Below are positions 11,894-24,006 of a stretch of 64,000 nt of DNA, piece by piece (positions within the stretch are counted from its first letter, which is position 1; each line of letters begins with the position of its first letter). This DNA is from Paragyromitra xinjiangensis (taxonomy: Eukaryota; Ascomycota; Pezizomycetes; Pezizales; Discinaceae), in assembly GCA_038503065.1 (NCBI GenBank), contig JBCAMK010000004.1, positions 509,001-573,000 of the forward strand, read 5' to 3'. The notes under the pieces are model-generated. The model made no database searches and was not told the origin of the DNA. It saw only the letters and a program-made list of their open reading frames with translations. The translations under genes were made by a program, and so were the position numbers.

Positions 11894-14800
11894 ATGTCAG
11901 TCTACCACCGCCTCCCTCCAATCTCCCGCACCCCCTCACCCCCCGCCCACATCCTGCGCCGCCTCCAATCCTTCGGGGGTGCGCTGTCTGCCCTCCCCGA
12001 AGAAAACAATCCCGACGCCACAACCCCCTCCACTCCCTCCTCCCCACCACGCAAAAAGCGCAAAGCCAAAAAACGTTTCCTCTCACTCGGAAAAGACCCA
12101 AACGGAAAGTGGAAAAAGCGCAAACTCCTCAAAGAGGAGCGAGAGATCCAGAAAGCTCTCGAACTCACCGTCGCCGATAGCGATCCCGACGACGCTGACA
12201 TGCTAGATAGCATCAATGTCGCCGGCGGCTTCCTCATGATCGGCGAAGGGAGCGCAAACCCGCGTCCGCAGGAGAAACGGAAGAGGGTGGTGGGTAAGAG
12301 GGGGAGACCGCGCTCAAGGGCTCAACCAAGCTTAGAGCAGACTTCACAGTCCTCGAAAGCATTCGTGAAGGGTCCTATGAGGTTTACTTCTTCCATATCT
12401 CCTTCAGACGAAGACACAGCTGTTGCGAACCCCCCCGGGGACACCCCAACCCACGAACCAACAAACCCCACCTCCCCCGCGACAGAGCTACAATCCTCCC
12501 AACCCGCCCCTCCAGAACCTCCACCTCTCCTCCCGAAAACTACCCCACAACCAAACGAAGCCACTGGCTTCACCTTCCATATCTACAAATTTCCAGACCT
12601 AGCTGCATCATGGCAAATCACCGGAAAAGACATGTGCCCCCCCGGCGCCACCCGTCCCTCATGGCCCACCCTCTCCCTCATCATCCAGCGCAAACTCGCA
12701 TCCACAATCAACTCCGGAAACCAGTGCGTCCTCCTCAACTGGTTCTTCACACTATCAACCCAACCCCAGCTCGACTCCGCAATCGACAAGCTCCTCCCCC
12801 ACAACCGCACATTCCACGATATCATACTAATTGACCTCGACTCCCGCGGCCATCTCCCCCGCAAAATAGAAGAAATAATATCCAAATCTAAAGACCACAC
12901 ATTCTGGAAAGGTCACGAGACATACCAAATCCCCTACGAAGTAACCGCCATCATCAGCGAGAAAGAAACCGTAGTAATACCAGATAGCGCTCCAACATCA
13001 CCAATTGACTCTATACCCGAGACTATATCGAAATCCTCACCACCTCCGCAACCATCTCCAGTCCCGATTGCAGCTAAACCTAATCGGACTCTGGCGCCCG
13101 CCCCTGCCCCCCCGCGTGTCAAGCGGAAACTCGGCGAGTACTCCCCGGTGATCAAACCCAGACCTTCCACATCACCCAGCACGCGCTCCCGCGCTGCTCC
13201 GGGCCCTGCTCCGGGCTCTGCGAGTAGGTGGAGGAGTGGGAGAGGGGTGGAACCACAGGCCCCGGGAGTGACAGAGGAGGCAGTAATGTTCCGGAAATGG
13301 GGGACTCCAAAACGGAAGAAGATACTCCCAGTACCCGCCGTATCCGTAGAAGGGAAGGTCACACTCGCAGAAGCAATGAAACGGCAGCAGGAACTACGGA
13401 GTAAAGGCAAAGAAACAGAGAAACCGAAAGAACCCACACCCCCGGAGGTACCATACGAGCCGAAGGAACCATACGAGCCGAAGGAGGGCAGGGAAGATAT
13501 ACTCGTACAGGAAACTACGAAAACACCGGTACAGGACGTACTTGAATCAATACCGTTGAAGAGACCTCGGGGGAGACCGAAAGGGAGTTCGTCATCGAAA
13601 CCGGTAGGCGTTGTTGCACTTGCGCCTGCGCCTGCCCTTGCCCCTGTGCCTACGGGGGTTGCTACGGCAGTGCCTGTTCTACGTGAGTTAGCTTTGAATT
13701 ATAGGTGTGCTTTACTAACTCGTGTAGATTTCTTTCCGCCGCCGCAACGCGTCCAGCCTTCGCTACAGCCGAAACCACTGGCACCTCTGGCACCACCGAC
13801 ACCTCCGGCACCTCCGGCACCTCCAGCAACTCCAGCATTACCGAAACCACTAAAAGAGCCAACTCGCGAGGAACGCTTCAAAGCCGTCGTCGCGAACGCC
13901 GTCGCCGCCGTCACTGACACCACAGAATCTCGGGTCGGGAACTACCAACGTGCCGCCAGAAGCGGAAATGACGCACTCCGCGTTGTTGCGGAGCAGAAGC
14001 TAGCGCATGCGGATGCGGTGATTTCCACGCAGGAAACAGTACAGTTAGACGAAGACTCGGGATCCTCATACACACCTTCTACCCCCGGGTCTTTGTCGGT
14101 CTCCACCGGAACGGACATAATCGAAAAAGAGACACAGCTACAGCTACGAAACGAGGAGAAGGGTATATTCCAGAGACAGCGGAGCGTAGAGACTGTGGAG
14201 GCTGCTGTCACGCTAAATGCTGTTGCATCTGAGGCTTCGTTGTCTCTTCATACCAGCGAGGGTGTGAAGGATAGAGAAGAGGATGGACAGAGTCAAAGCG
14301 TCGATATCATGCATGGTGCAGACCTACTCCTCTGGGCTGCTGGTGCTGTGGATCCTAGTTTTGGACACCATATTCCTACGGTTACGCAGGAGAGTGCTCA
14401 AGATGCTATAGTAGCGAAGAGTACATCCCCAAAGCCGAAGTTGAAGCTAAAGGTGCCCAAGGAGCCAAAGATCTCTAAAGCTGCGACGAAGACGAAAGTG
14501 GCTAAGAAAACACCAAAGAGTGGACAACGGAGGAAATCACTCGTTGTAACACTGAAGGTTCATACATCTAATGTGGAAACATCAAGTACAGGATCTCCAC
14601 CACATCTTACTGCTACAGAATCAATGACTACATCCCCACATACACCAAACTACCAAACTGCATCTCCAAGCGTATCCGGTTTCACACCCGTCAATATCCC
14701 TACTGCCTCCATCCCCCGTCCACAACCGTACCGGAAACCAGAAAGTGGATTACCGAGACTCGTCACACCAAAACCGGTAATGATCAAACCGCGGACTTCA

Positions 14801-16202
14801 GCCGTTGATGCGCTTGCTGCGGCGAGGAAACAAACAGAGCAAGCAAAGTCTGCGAAATCCAAAAGTGCCGCAAAAGGTGGTACCACGCCGTCCCCGGGAG
14901 TTAACCCGGCCAGTACTGGGACTATTGTTCCTTCAGTTCCGGTCCCGATTGCACAAGCGCCTCCGAGAGCAGCGCCGTTTCAGGTAGTTATACCGCCACA
15001 GGCTATTCCGCGACCGGCGTATGCGAAGCCTAGTCCCACTGAGGGTTCGGGTGGTATGGAAGTACCAGAAGTACCCGAAGTACCGGAGGAGAGGCCGCCC
15101 GCTCAGGCTGATGATCTACCACTTCCTTCGCCAATAATTGTGCCCCAAGCTGGTCACTTCTCGACACATCCGGTAGCGAGGAAGTTTTTTGCAACGTTTA
15201 GTGGGAGTCGAGCTCAGACGCCAGAAGGGTCGGATACTCCATCACCGGTCGTAGAGAGCGCGGCGGTTTTAAATCCGGAGAGTGCTGTGGCGCCTACTAC
15301 TGAGTCTCCCTCTGCAAGTGTGGCGGGGAGCGTAGAGAAGGCCTCTGAGGCGGTGGGGTTCTCAAAGTTTGGCGGATCGACGGATGAGACGCGTCAAACG
15401 ACCCCTTCGCTTGGGGTTCCAAGAGCGACTTTAACACCGGAGTACTTGGAAACGAAGAAGATTATGCCGTTGGTTGGGAAAGGTAATTTTCTGTATTGGG
15501 AGCCTAGTATTAGTTCGAGACAGTCGGATGTGAAGCCGCTTATTGGTAAGTCTTTGGATCTTGGTTAGTTGTGGGGTTACTGATGAAGATATAGGTGATG
15601 CTGCTAGTTCTAGTAGATCGCCAACAGAGGCTCCACCGGGTTTTACAAGTCTTGCTGCTGGAGTGGCTTCAGTGTCGGGGCAAGTTGAGGGTAGAGGGTC
15701 TCACCAGTCGCCGTCTCTTCGACCTCTATCGGGCGGTATGAGGTCGACAACGGCACCGCCTTTTCAGTCACGACCGAGTGTTCAGCCTTCACCAGTGCAA
15801 TCAGAGCGGCCAAAGACACCTACTCCCGTTCTACTCGTTAAGCCGTCTGATATGGTATTCAACATCTCCCGCTACGAACAACCAGATCAAAAGACGGTAG
15901 TGTACGGGAAGGACATACTAGCTATCTCCACCTCCACTCCACCAGAAGAGAAATTCTCATGGGACAGACTCGTTAAGCTTCTCGAGGCTAGTCTACAATT
16001 CGATGATTTCAGAGAAAGTCTAGTCGTGAACTACCACCACATGGCTGAGGACGAAGATGAGCTAAACAAAGGGTTGAGATGGTACAAGAAAGTCAACGAA
16101 GTTGTTATTGCAAAAGTGGATAGTATGGGGAAGCCGCCGGCGGTATTAGCGGCTAGGGTGAAAAAGGAGAGGAAGGCGTTAAGGGAAGTAGAGGACCTGT
16201 AA
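11894..16202 (+). CDS. Large disordered nuclear protein with AT-hook-like motifs, unknown function
   Basis: The model has three exons: 11894-13682, 13728-15545 and 15595-16202, giving about 1,404 residues (1,419 if the first intron is retained). Most of the protein is low-complexity Pro/Ser/Thr/Lys sequence with basic patches. Two AT-hook-like cores are visible, KRGRPRSR near residue 135 and RPRGRPKG near 555, suggesting minor-groove DNA binding. Lys/Arg clusters (residues 52-78) look like nuclear localisation signals. Two parts look folded: residues about 225-350 (starting TGFTFHIYKFPDL) and the last 120 residues (starting FNISRYEQPDQ), which is helical, charged and tryptophan-containing. 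Internal repeats include EPYEPKEP, Pro/Ala runs near 630 and EVPEVPEVPE near the C-terminus. I do not recognise the family. A chromatin-associated role is inference from AT-hooks and charge only. Confidence 0.8.
13683..13727 (+). other. Probable in-frame intron (45 nt) in the AT-hook gene
   Basis: It has donor GTGAGT, branch TACTAAC and acceptor GTGTAG, all close to consensus. Its length is a multiple of three and it has no in-frame stop, so the frame stays open either way. The 15 residues it would encode (LALNYRCALL type) do not fit the surrounding Pro-rich composition, which favours splicing. Confidence 0.75.
15546..15594 (+). other. Second intron of the AT-hook gene
   Basis: This is a 49-nt phase-1 intron with donor GTAAGT, a CTGAT branch-like site and acceptor ATATAG. 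If retained, translation stops at 15566-15568; removal joins the frame to the conserved-looking C-terminal exon. Confidence 0.85.
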
Positions 16203-17529
16203 TTGAATGGGATAGCTGTCTGTGGTGTTTTTTTCTCTCTTTTTCCCCCTTTTCTTTTGTTTTCTATGGACTTGCTTTCGGGAGTAATTATGGATTGATG
16301 GTAAATGTTTTTTTTTTCCGGACTACTAATTCTTGTGCCCTGTTCCTGTCGATGAGATAAGGCAACTTCTTTGTCATTATTATCTACATTTCTTTACTGA
16401 CTACACTCTCCTTTATACTGTTTCCTTTGTTGGAGTTTTTTTGAATTAGGGAGTACAGCTTTTTTTATGGATAGCATAGTATATATGAAACTGAAGAATA
16501 CAGAATAGGGATCGTACTTGGGGACAAAAAGCTCGGATGACATGTAAATAATTACAAACTACCAGGTTTCGTGATTGCCGTACTACCCGTCATTTTTTTG
16601 AGAACACTTGTTATTGACCCCTTGGTCAAAATCATTGGCACTCCACCGCCAAGCCGCATCACCCCAGTCTTGGCATCTGCTTGTGTCAATGATCATCGTT
16701 AAAAAGTGGCCCGTGCGTTCAACTTACCAACCAGTTGAGGGCAACTGCTATTGGTTTCTTTGGCGATTTCATCCGCGTATGAGATGCTTACAGGTATGTA
16801 TCAAGTGTCGCTATGAATAACACGCATATCAGATGGATGTGGCTTGAGATTCGCGGGTTTCATGTCACGCTTTTGGTCTTTTAGTGGTATTTTGAATTTT
16901 GTGGCATTTTACGGATTACTGCTTATGAAAGAAATCTCCAAAAGAACGTCCGTTGTGTCCAATCATACCCCGTAAACAGCAAAACAAACGAAAAAATAAG
17001 TGATGGTGATGGTCCAATACTGTCGACGAACCTTAGCTGCAGTTTACTGGAATGCCAGCAGACGCACTTCGGCAACGCTTAAACCCGCTGTTTGGACAAA
17101 TGGGAAAAGGGAGTGGCGGTGGGGGTGGTTGGAGCGGGGTGGTTGGGAGGGGGTGGGCGGGGTTGGGATGAACTAAAGGGAATGCCGGATAGGCTAAATA
17201 GTGGTTCTTGGGAAAGATAACGAGTTGTCACATAACTTTGACGATCTAACGTCACGAATCACTGACAGTCACTCGAACATATACTGGCACTCGCAAAACC
17301 CAAAGGCAATAACTCAGGTGACACCGCTTCTTCCATTATGATACGGGAGGTAATCCTATTCACAGCCGCCTGCAGCGTGATTCATACCAATCCCAAAAAG
17401 TCGCCTGTTGAAAAGTGGGGAAGGGAACAGGGAAATCAAACACCTCCTCAGGTTGCCGCATGCTCCCATAGGTTGCCTTGAGGCAATCCCAGAGCAAGGC
17501 GTTAAGTTCCACAAAACCAGCCCCTATCT
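16203..17529. other. Intergenic region between two converging genes
   Basis: It contains T-rich runs (for example near 16227-16320 and 16436) that fit 3' untranslated and poly(A) regions, and a G-rich tract at 17102-17167. I see no ORF with protein-like character. Confidence 0.5.
17102..17167 (+). repeat. G-rich tract, potential G-quadruplex
   Basis: The plus strand carries at least eight runs of three or more G within 66 bases, separated by one to eight bases. The opposite strand is correspondingly C-rich. It lies about 360 bp beyond the 3' end of the minus-strand gene that ends at 17530. Confidence 0.6.
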
Positions 17530-20064
17530 TTATCTCTTTTCTTTTTCCCTTCCTTTCCCCTTCCCCTTCTCCTCATCCTCTTTTTCTTCATTATCTTCAT
17601 CCGTCTCTTCGTTCGCCTCGGCATCACCTGCCAATGGTCCAAAGCCATTGGTAAACCTCATGCTAACCGGACTTCTTGCGTCACCAGGACTCGTCTGACT
17701 AGGCGCAGGAGTCTCTGGGTAACTTGTAGTCACAGTACTTGGGCTTCGCGAAGCAGGGCTACTGTTCTTCTGAGGCGTAATCTTAATGTACGTCCCCGAT
17801 GAAAGTTCCTGTAGCACAAACAGATAAGGTCTCTTCGAGCTTAAAAGCATCTGATAATTGTAAGGGGTATAATCAGAGGGGGAGGTAATAGCAGTAGAGA
17901 GGTTGGTGCTAGCTGCGGTGGTGGTATGGGTAGTCGTGGTTGTTGGTGTAGTAGTAATAGAATTTTGCGTGTGTGTTGGTGCTAATGTAGAAAAATTGGA
18001 CGCCGAGCCGGATGTTTCTTGCGTTAAGCTCGACGATGCTGCGCAAGGACTCGCGCCAGGCTCGTTAGATGACGATGATGGCTCTGGTAGAATACTAAAG
18101 CGAAAGTTCGGGAGTGGGAGGTCATAATCGCACTCGGGCAGAGGCGCACTCACATCATCTGTGCTAGCATCTGGAGGGGGACGTTTAGGGAATCGACCCA
18201 GCCCTGCGATCTCTCGGACCGCAGCTGCATAGGTAAACTCACCGTCGTCGTCTTTTCCCCTTGAGCTCGATGTCGTAAGGGGCTCACTGCTAGGAGTGAC
18301 CTCAGGGCCAAGACCCATGATACCGGTGTCTCTGCTTTTCCTTCTCTTTTCTTCTTCCAAAACCTCTATTGACTTCCCACTTGAGGCGTCGGGATAAAAT
18401 CTCTCGGGAAGCATAAGGAGGTCAGAAGCGTTCGATTTAGCTCTTCCCTTTCCTTTATCCCTGGCTTGGGTCCCTTCGTCTCCATCAACACCAGACCCTG
18501 AAGCGACAGCCCAATACATATCTGACAACTTCTGCCCATCACTAGGAGCTTTTGCGGAAGCGAAGTCCGGGGTCATCAGTTCATCAACTGCAAATGGCGC
18601 CACGGAAGTGATTTCCGGCAGCCTTGGGGAAGTCGGTGTCAATTCCAACCATGGCTGCGGCTCACCCGGAGCCTTCACCCAAGGAGACAGGGGAGGTGAT
18701 TCTTCCAATCCGGGGGGGGACAAAGGAGGGCGTGACTGAATCATATGTATGTTTTCAAAGTCTCTCATGATCCAATCCTCCGCTTGAGGATTTTCGGTAA
18801 CAACAGGGGGGGCGGTGAAAGGGATAACATTTGTTGCTTCGGATGGGAGGAAAGCAGGGCCAGCCTCACCACCGAGCACGAAATGAGATTCACCGGGGGC
18901 TCTTAGAACTCTATCACGCTTTTCAAGCGGAGCAGTCTGAGGCCTTTCAGGGGGTCCTGTTCTCGGTACTTCTGGGTTGTGGTCTGATGGTGGAGGGGTC
19001 GACAGGAATGGTACGGACATCTTTCTACGTGCAGAGCTTACTCCTCTACGTAACGCTTTCCTAAATCCAAGTCCGGATTTCGACGTTCCTCGAACTGTAG
19101 AAGACTCTGCAGAAGAAAGATAAGGAGGGGTTTGAATATTAGAGTTCGACGCCTGAAATTCCAGATGTTCGGGGGCAGTTGACTCTGAGTTGGGTGATGC
19201 CGTCTTTGGGCTCACGGAGCGCCTTCCAGACCGCAGAAATCGGTTAACCCGAACCTTAAATTTCTGAGGAGGTGGTGTGGAACTTGATCGAAGTTGTTCA
19301 GCTGCAGTGGAATCTGCACTTCCTTCCTGCCCCTGTGGTGAGCCTCGACCACGTCCCTTGTGTGTGCCTAGATTATTTTTCCAGGATGAAAACCTACTGG
19401 AGAATCTTGACGGACTCGAGCTACCCGGCACATTTAAGAACTGTCCGGTATGACCGGTGCTGTCTGTCATGGAGGTAGCAGCAGTCACATTTGGAGGATG
19501 TGGAGACTGCTGACCGGATCCGCGGGCCAAAGAAGGCCTTGGATCCGCTCTCGATCCAGACTCTCTTGAGTTTAGATCATTCATCAAATGACCAGGATCA
19601 ACGCTCTTGCGTCGAACCTTCGACATACCCTCTCGGATGCCGTGTCTGCTTGATAAAACACTCCCAAGCCTAGCTCGGGCAGAATCCCATCTTCTTTCTT
19701 TTTTCCCTTCTTCCCCTTGGGAACTGGTAGCTTGCTCTTCTAGTGGGATGGCTCTGCTTGAATTATCCTCAGAAAAGCGGGCACCATCCTGTCGGGGAGG
19801 TACCAACTTTCCGATGGAATCTCTCACAGGGGACATGCCCACATCGCTGACACTAGGCTTATTATTGACGGTTCCATTCTGGCTCGATATTTCGGTGTTG
19901 CTGGAGAGCTGTGAGGTCGGTGTACCAAAAACGAACTTGCGGTCCGTGATGTTGTTGGCATCTGAGGGGGAAGGTACACAATTCTTTCTAGAAACAGGTC
20001 GAAGGATTCGGTCCCCTTCACCACCACCACCAGCTCCGGAAGGAGGGTGGAGAAGGCCTGACAT
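17530..20064 (-). CDS. Large disordered protein of 844 residues, unknown function
   Basis: One uninterrupted ATG-initiated frame. The sequence is Ser/Pro/Gly-rich and mostly predicted disordered by eye. A basic segment near residues 330-350 (FRKALRRGVSSARRKM) could be a nuclear or membrane-association signal. The best candidate for a conserved element is near residue 735-760 (YNYQMLLSSKRPYLFVLQEL, followed by SSGTYIKITPQ), the only clearly hydrophobic, folded-looking stretch. A Thr-rich run precedes it, and the tail is acidic and then Lys/Gly/Glu repetitive. I recognise no domain. No intron is needed. The length of the open frame and its composition make it a credible gene. Confidence 0.75.
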   Translation of the reverse strand: MSGLLHPPSGAGGGGEGDRILRPVSRKNCVPSPSDANNITDRKFVFGTPTSQLSSNTEISSQNGTVNNKPSVSDVGMSPVRDSIGKLVPPRQDGARFSEDNSSRAIPLEEQATSSQGEEGKKERRWDSARARLGSVLSSRHGIREGMSKVRRKSVDPGHLMNDLNSRESGSRADPRPSLARGSGQQSPHPPNVTAATSMTDSTGHTGQFLNVPGSSSPSRFSSRFSSWKNNLGTHKGRGRGSPQGQEGSADSTAAEQLRSSSTPPPQKFKVRVNRFLRSGRRSVSPKTASPNSESTAPEHLEFQASNSNIQTPPYLSSAESSTVRGTSKSGLGFRKALRRGVSSARRKMSVPFLSTPPPSDHNPEVPRTGPPERPQTAPLEKRDRVLRAPGESHFVLGGEAGPAFLPSEATNVIPFTAPPVVTENPQAEDWIMRDFENIHMIQSRPPLSPPGLEESPPLSPWVKAPGEPQPWLELTPTSPRLPEITSVAPFAVDELMTPDFASAKAPSDGQKLSDMYWAVASGSGVDGDEGTQARDKGKGRAKSNASDLLMLPERFYPDASSGKSIEVLEEEKRRKSRDTGIMGLGPEVTPSSEPLTTSSSRGKDDDGEFTYAAAVREIAGLGRFPKRPPPDASTDDVSAPLPECDYDLPLPNFRFSILPEPSSSSNEPGASPCAASSSLTQETSGSASNFSTLAPTHTQNSITTTPTTTTTHTTTAASTNLSTAITSPSDYTPYNYQMLLSSKRPYLFVLQELSSGTYIKITPQKNSSPASRSPSTVTTSYPETPAPSQTSPGDARSPVSMRFTNGFGPLAGDAEANEETDEDNEEKEDEEKGKGKGREKEKR

Positions 20065-23000
20065 TGTCGATAAACCGAACGTAAACTGAAAGGTGGTCAG
20101 CAGAAATCCCCTAAAGCTTGGCAGAGAGTACTAACAGCAGAGCAGTAAGTAGTAATTATAGGTAGTACAAAGTTCCTTGGATAACCAGTATCGAAGGATG
20201 GATGAATAACAAATAGCGAACACAAAGGATGAAGATGAAGATGAGAGAGAGGGGAAGAGAAGAGAAAGTCTCAGGAAGATAAGCGAGAAACCCCGCTACT
20301 TTTAACGTTCTGGCCGTGAAGTTTGATTTGGTGATGTGGTCAGGGCCAGGGTTTCAGCCGAGCCTCTCTGCGCTGTGACTTGGCGTTCGCTGTTGAACAA
20401 CGCGCGGAACACCGCCACTGCCTTGCTGTCAATTAGATGCGTTCAAAATTCAAACAATTCAATTTGTTTCCCAGAAGATGAGTTGTCTTTCGCTAAAATT
20501 ACCGATATGAAAATTTTCCGAAACCTATCGGCAGATAACTAATCGGAACTGACATCAGGGACAACGGCTTTTCGCCTATTATTAGACGATCATGACGTGT
20601 CACTCGGACAGTCAGAACGGTCTCTGGAGAAAGGTTAATCCTGGACAGCCTCACAAGCCACTTGAAGAGGCTGTTCACTTTGGGCGGACGATACAGAAAA
20701 GTTTCCGAGGTTGAAACCGGCTGCGTCTCAGCTCTGACGGCTCTTCTCCATAAACCAGCCACCAATCACCGCTCACCTCGGGGGCTGGGGTGCGCAGGTG
20801 GCTTGTGAGGCTAACCGGGTCCTCAGGTCTGAGGCGTATGCTCCGAGCTCTAACCGGGCTTCGCGTCCTGCAAGATCGATTGGTGACGATTCGCGATCTC
20901 GCTTTTGACAGGTTAAGATCTGCCGGTGTGGGGTCTACGTGGTCTGTGCGCGTCATGATATGTCACTCTCAGACATTCTGACGCACATAAGCCAGACGCC
21001 GTATAACCGATAGGTCGTCAACGTTCAACTCTTCGGCGAACAATCCGAATTCTCACGACCGGGGTGAACCTTGGTCGTACACATCACTACTTTAAAGTGA
21101 TTTGAAATCTCAGTATTCGTGTGTAAATGGGGGGTGGGAAGGTCAATACCAGGGTAGCGGGTAGCAAGGAATATACGCAGGGAGGGTGCTGATGAGATAG
21201 AAGCTCATTCCAGGAATAGACAATCCATAGAAAAACAAGGAAAGAAGATACTTATTCCGATGGAGGCAAAGCAGGCCAAAAGGAAATCCATGGTTAGCTG
21301 GGGGGCTGATAAGCATAAGGCATGTATACCACTGGTAGATATTAGTTTATTCACAGCTTGGCGGCTCAGACGATCATCCTATAAAGACAGTTATGGAACA
21401 GACGTGTACCAGCTGTATTCGCTGTTTTAAACGAGCTCGAGCGCGGCCAAGGAACTCTCCGTAAGTCTCTGCGAATGATCAGCCAGAGCCCCCATAGAGT
21501 GATAGCCTATGATCAAAGAAGTAAACAATCTTAGAATCAGGCCTGCAGGCAAAAACATAACATGGAGTCAGCATCGGACAAGAAGGCGGGTGCTTAGTAC
21601 ATGGTCTGATCACCATAAAAACACCATATTACTTCTATCTAGTTACGCGTACTACCCCCCACTCGTAGAGGGATCCAGTGAGAAATAATACATTCCACGA
21701 AGTAAAAGCAAAAAAGAAGGCTTTATGAAGCTAGGGCAACAGTAGCCAGCACTTGGACACGTCACCAAAAAGCTCCCTTTTTCAGCAGAACAGTGTCCCT
21801 CACTTGATGGGATTACGTTCCGAGGAGAGGCTTACACCCGATGAGTTATGCATATATGGAATAGGTAGGAGGAAGGGGTAATGTGTGATAGATTCCTGTA
21901 GTGTCGCAGACTCCTATCTGCATACACTCGATGATACAAGTAGGAAAAACAAAATTCCGTACCCTGAAATGACTTCCCCTAACCCTAATGTTTCTTTACT
22001 CGTTGTCCCTCGTGAGGTTTCTAGTTACTCTCCGGAAACAATTTCGCAAGACTCACCTGTCTACCCCTTCGGGGCTCGTTTCCAGAGCTGATACCATATA
22101 AAAGAGTGATACTCACGAGTCATGTCCGATCACTCGCCTTCTGCATGCCATGCATCTCCCCAGTATAACGTTTTTCCGCGTCACAAGGGACATAGATCAC
22201 ATCCCCAGTATAGCCTGCAAGGTTCCTCCCACCATAGTTGCTCTCGGTAGTTTAATTTTCCCTAGGTTGGTGGCCCAGAAAGTCCCATCATTTTCACACC
22301 GCCAGGCACAAAGAACCTCGACAATAATAGCAATGTTCAGGTAACTGCTGTTCCTGAATTTGTGGCACTAAATGCATGGTTAATCAACCTCTCCGCCAGC
22401 TAAGTTACAGATAGAGCCGTCGCAGCCCCTGACGGAAAGTCACAGGTTATAATGCACTATGGCTTCCTACATATCGTATTTGCCATAAACGGAATGTCCT
22501 TCATTAAGTATTTCACTTCTTTAAGTTTCAGAGTCTCGATCAGATGTGATGTTCCAGTTCGCGTGTTTTATCCTAGTCCCGATCTTCGGGGCCCGGCCCC
22601 ATGCTGGCGATCTTCGGACTAGCACCCCCACCATGGTGGCGGTATTCCCAACAAAAATCCCGCCGTCCCCGGCCCCAGAAGATTGTACCGTCCCTTGGAC
22701 TTCTCTTAGTGGTGAAAAGAGCTCAGATTAAAGCAAAAGCCACAATATCTATCCTCCGCCAAGGAGTCTCTCCCGCATCCCCAGCTACCAATTTTAGGGT
22801 GAGAGTATCAGATATCCAGCTAGCCTGCCAGGGGTTGACGGAGAGCCAAACGATAAAGTGATATACGCAATTGAATGATGAGGCCAGTGAGTAGAATAAG
22901 ATACACTGGCAGGCTGCATTTCAGTGTCCCTACTTGATTGGAAGACGCTTGTTGTAGGAGGCAGGTCTGCTGAGGTTCTGCTTCGATTCGACCCCTGATT

Positions 23001-24006
23001 CTAATGAGATGAGGTTAATTCTAAATTCGAAGATATGATAGGACTAGATCTCCAATCTCTCTGCAGAGTAGTGGCAATCGAGTTTCAAGAATGTATGAGA
23101 TAAATTAGGGCTGTTTTATGATAAAAAACCGGTTTATAGAAGAACTTACTTTTCGGAGGTCCGATTGTCTGGCAAATACGCCTTATGGAGGAGCAGCATT
23201 CTCCCGGGGAAGCCTCGGAGAAAATAACTCACGACCTGATGGGTTGGATCTCACCGATGCTCCTAGGAGATTTTGCTGCTGTTGGTAGGGTAGGAGTAGA
23301 TGAAGAACGTCCTGCGCCAAGGATATCGCGTTACCACGCGAGCAGCCACCCCACTATTTTCCTCCACTAAGAAGTAAGCAAGGAGTCGTCAGAATAATCG
23401 GGTGGCTGACTTCCTAATCACGATCCATCACTCGCCGCAAGCCTTCAACAACTCGTTGAAATATGGGAAGGTACGATTTCGTGTCTTCTAACAGGCGGAT
23501 CCACACCTTCTATATGAACCTAATGACCTCGGAATATACTATTCCATTCATAGGTTTTCTCCGAAACCTATCTCCGAAACCGCCTCCGAGACCAGGGCCA
23601 AACCATACAGATTAGGAAGCACACCCCCAACACAGCCGATGAACTGCACCCCACGCCGAAAGCATCCGAGAGAGCTGAGCGCCACACGACAATAGAATAA
23701 GGTACAACGATCGAACAACCGACCACTCTCTTCAACCCACTTATCTGCATCCCCCCCCACCAAGCCTCCATCATCTCTATCCACATCTCTCATCGTCATC
23801 ATCGAACTCACCGACTTCTCTTGGCAGGGCCCTCCACCGACCGCAGAAAATTACCCCACTTGCATGATCGGATGCGATCGGATGCACAACATTTCAGGTA
23901 CCACCACGAACTTACGAGAGCAGTAGATAATATTGGCTTTGCGCCACCACATAATTATCTCTAGCAAAAAATATTTTATTTATTCCATTTTTAATAATAA
24001 AAGCAC
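20065..24006. other. Non-coding region upstream of the 844-residue protein gene
   Basis: The first 250 bases are probably promoter and leader of the minus-strand gene ending at 20064. Between 20590 and 20970 lie inverted and direct repeats described separately. From 21 to 24 kb I see only short frames without protein character. No transposon domain is readable. Confidence 0.45.
20647..20812. repeat. Imperfect inverted repeat, possible MITE or foldback element
   Basis: An 18-bp arm at 20647-20664 (AGCCTCACAAGCCACTTG) matches the reverse complement of 20795-20812 at 17 of 18 positions. Outside it, CATGACGTGTCACTC (20591-20605) recurs in direct orientation as CATGATATGTCACTC (20954-20968). CTAACCGGG also occurs twice (near 20811 and 20851). 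These suggest a small decayed element of about 380 bp, but no clean terminal repeats or target-site duplication were found. Confidence 0.4.

Noticed and set aside
11902..13437. Several minus-strand frames of 80-170 codons
   Set aside because: They lie antisense to the AT-hook gene and arise from its GC-rich, Pro/Ser-coding text.
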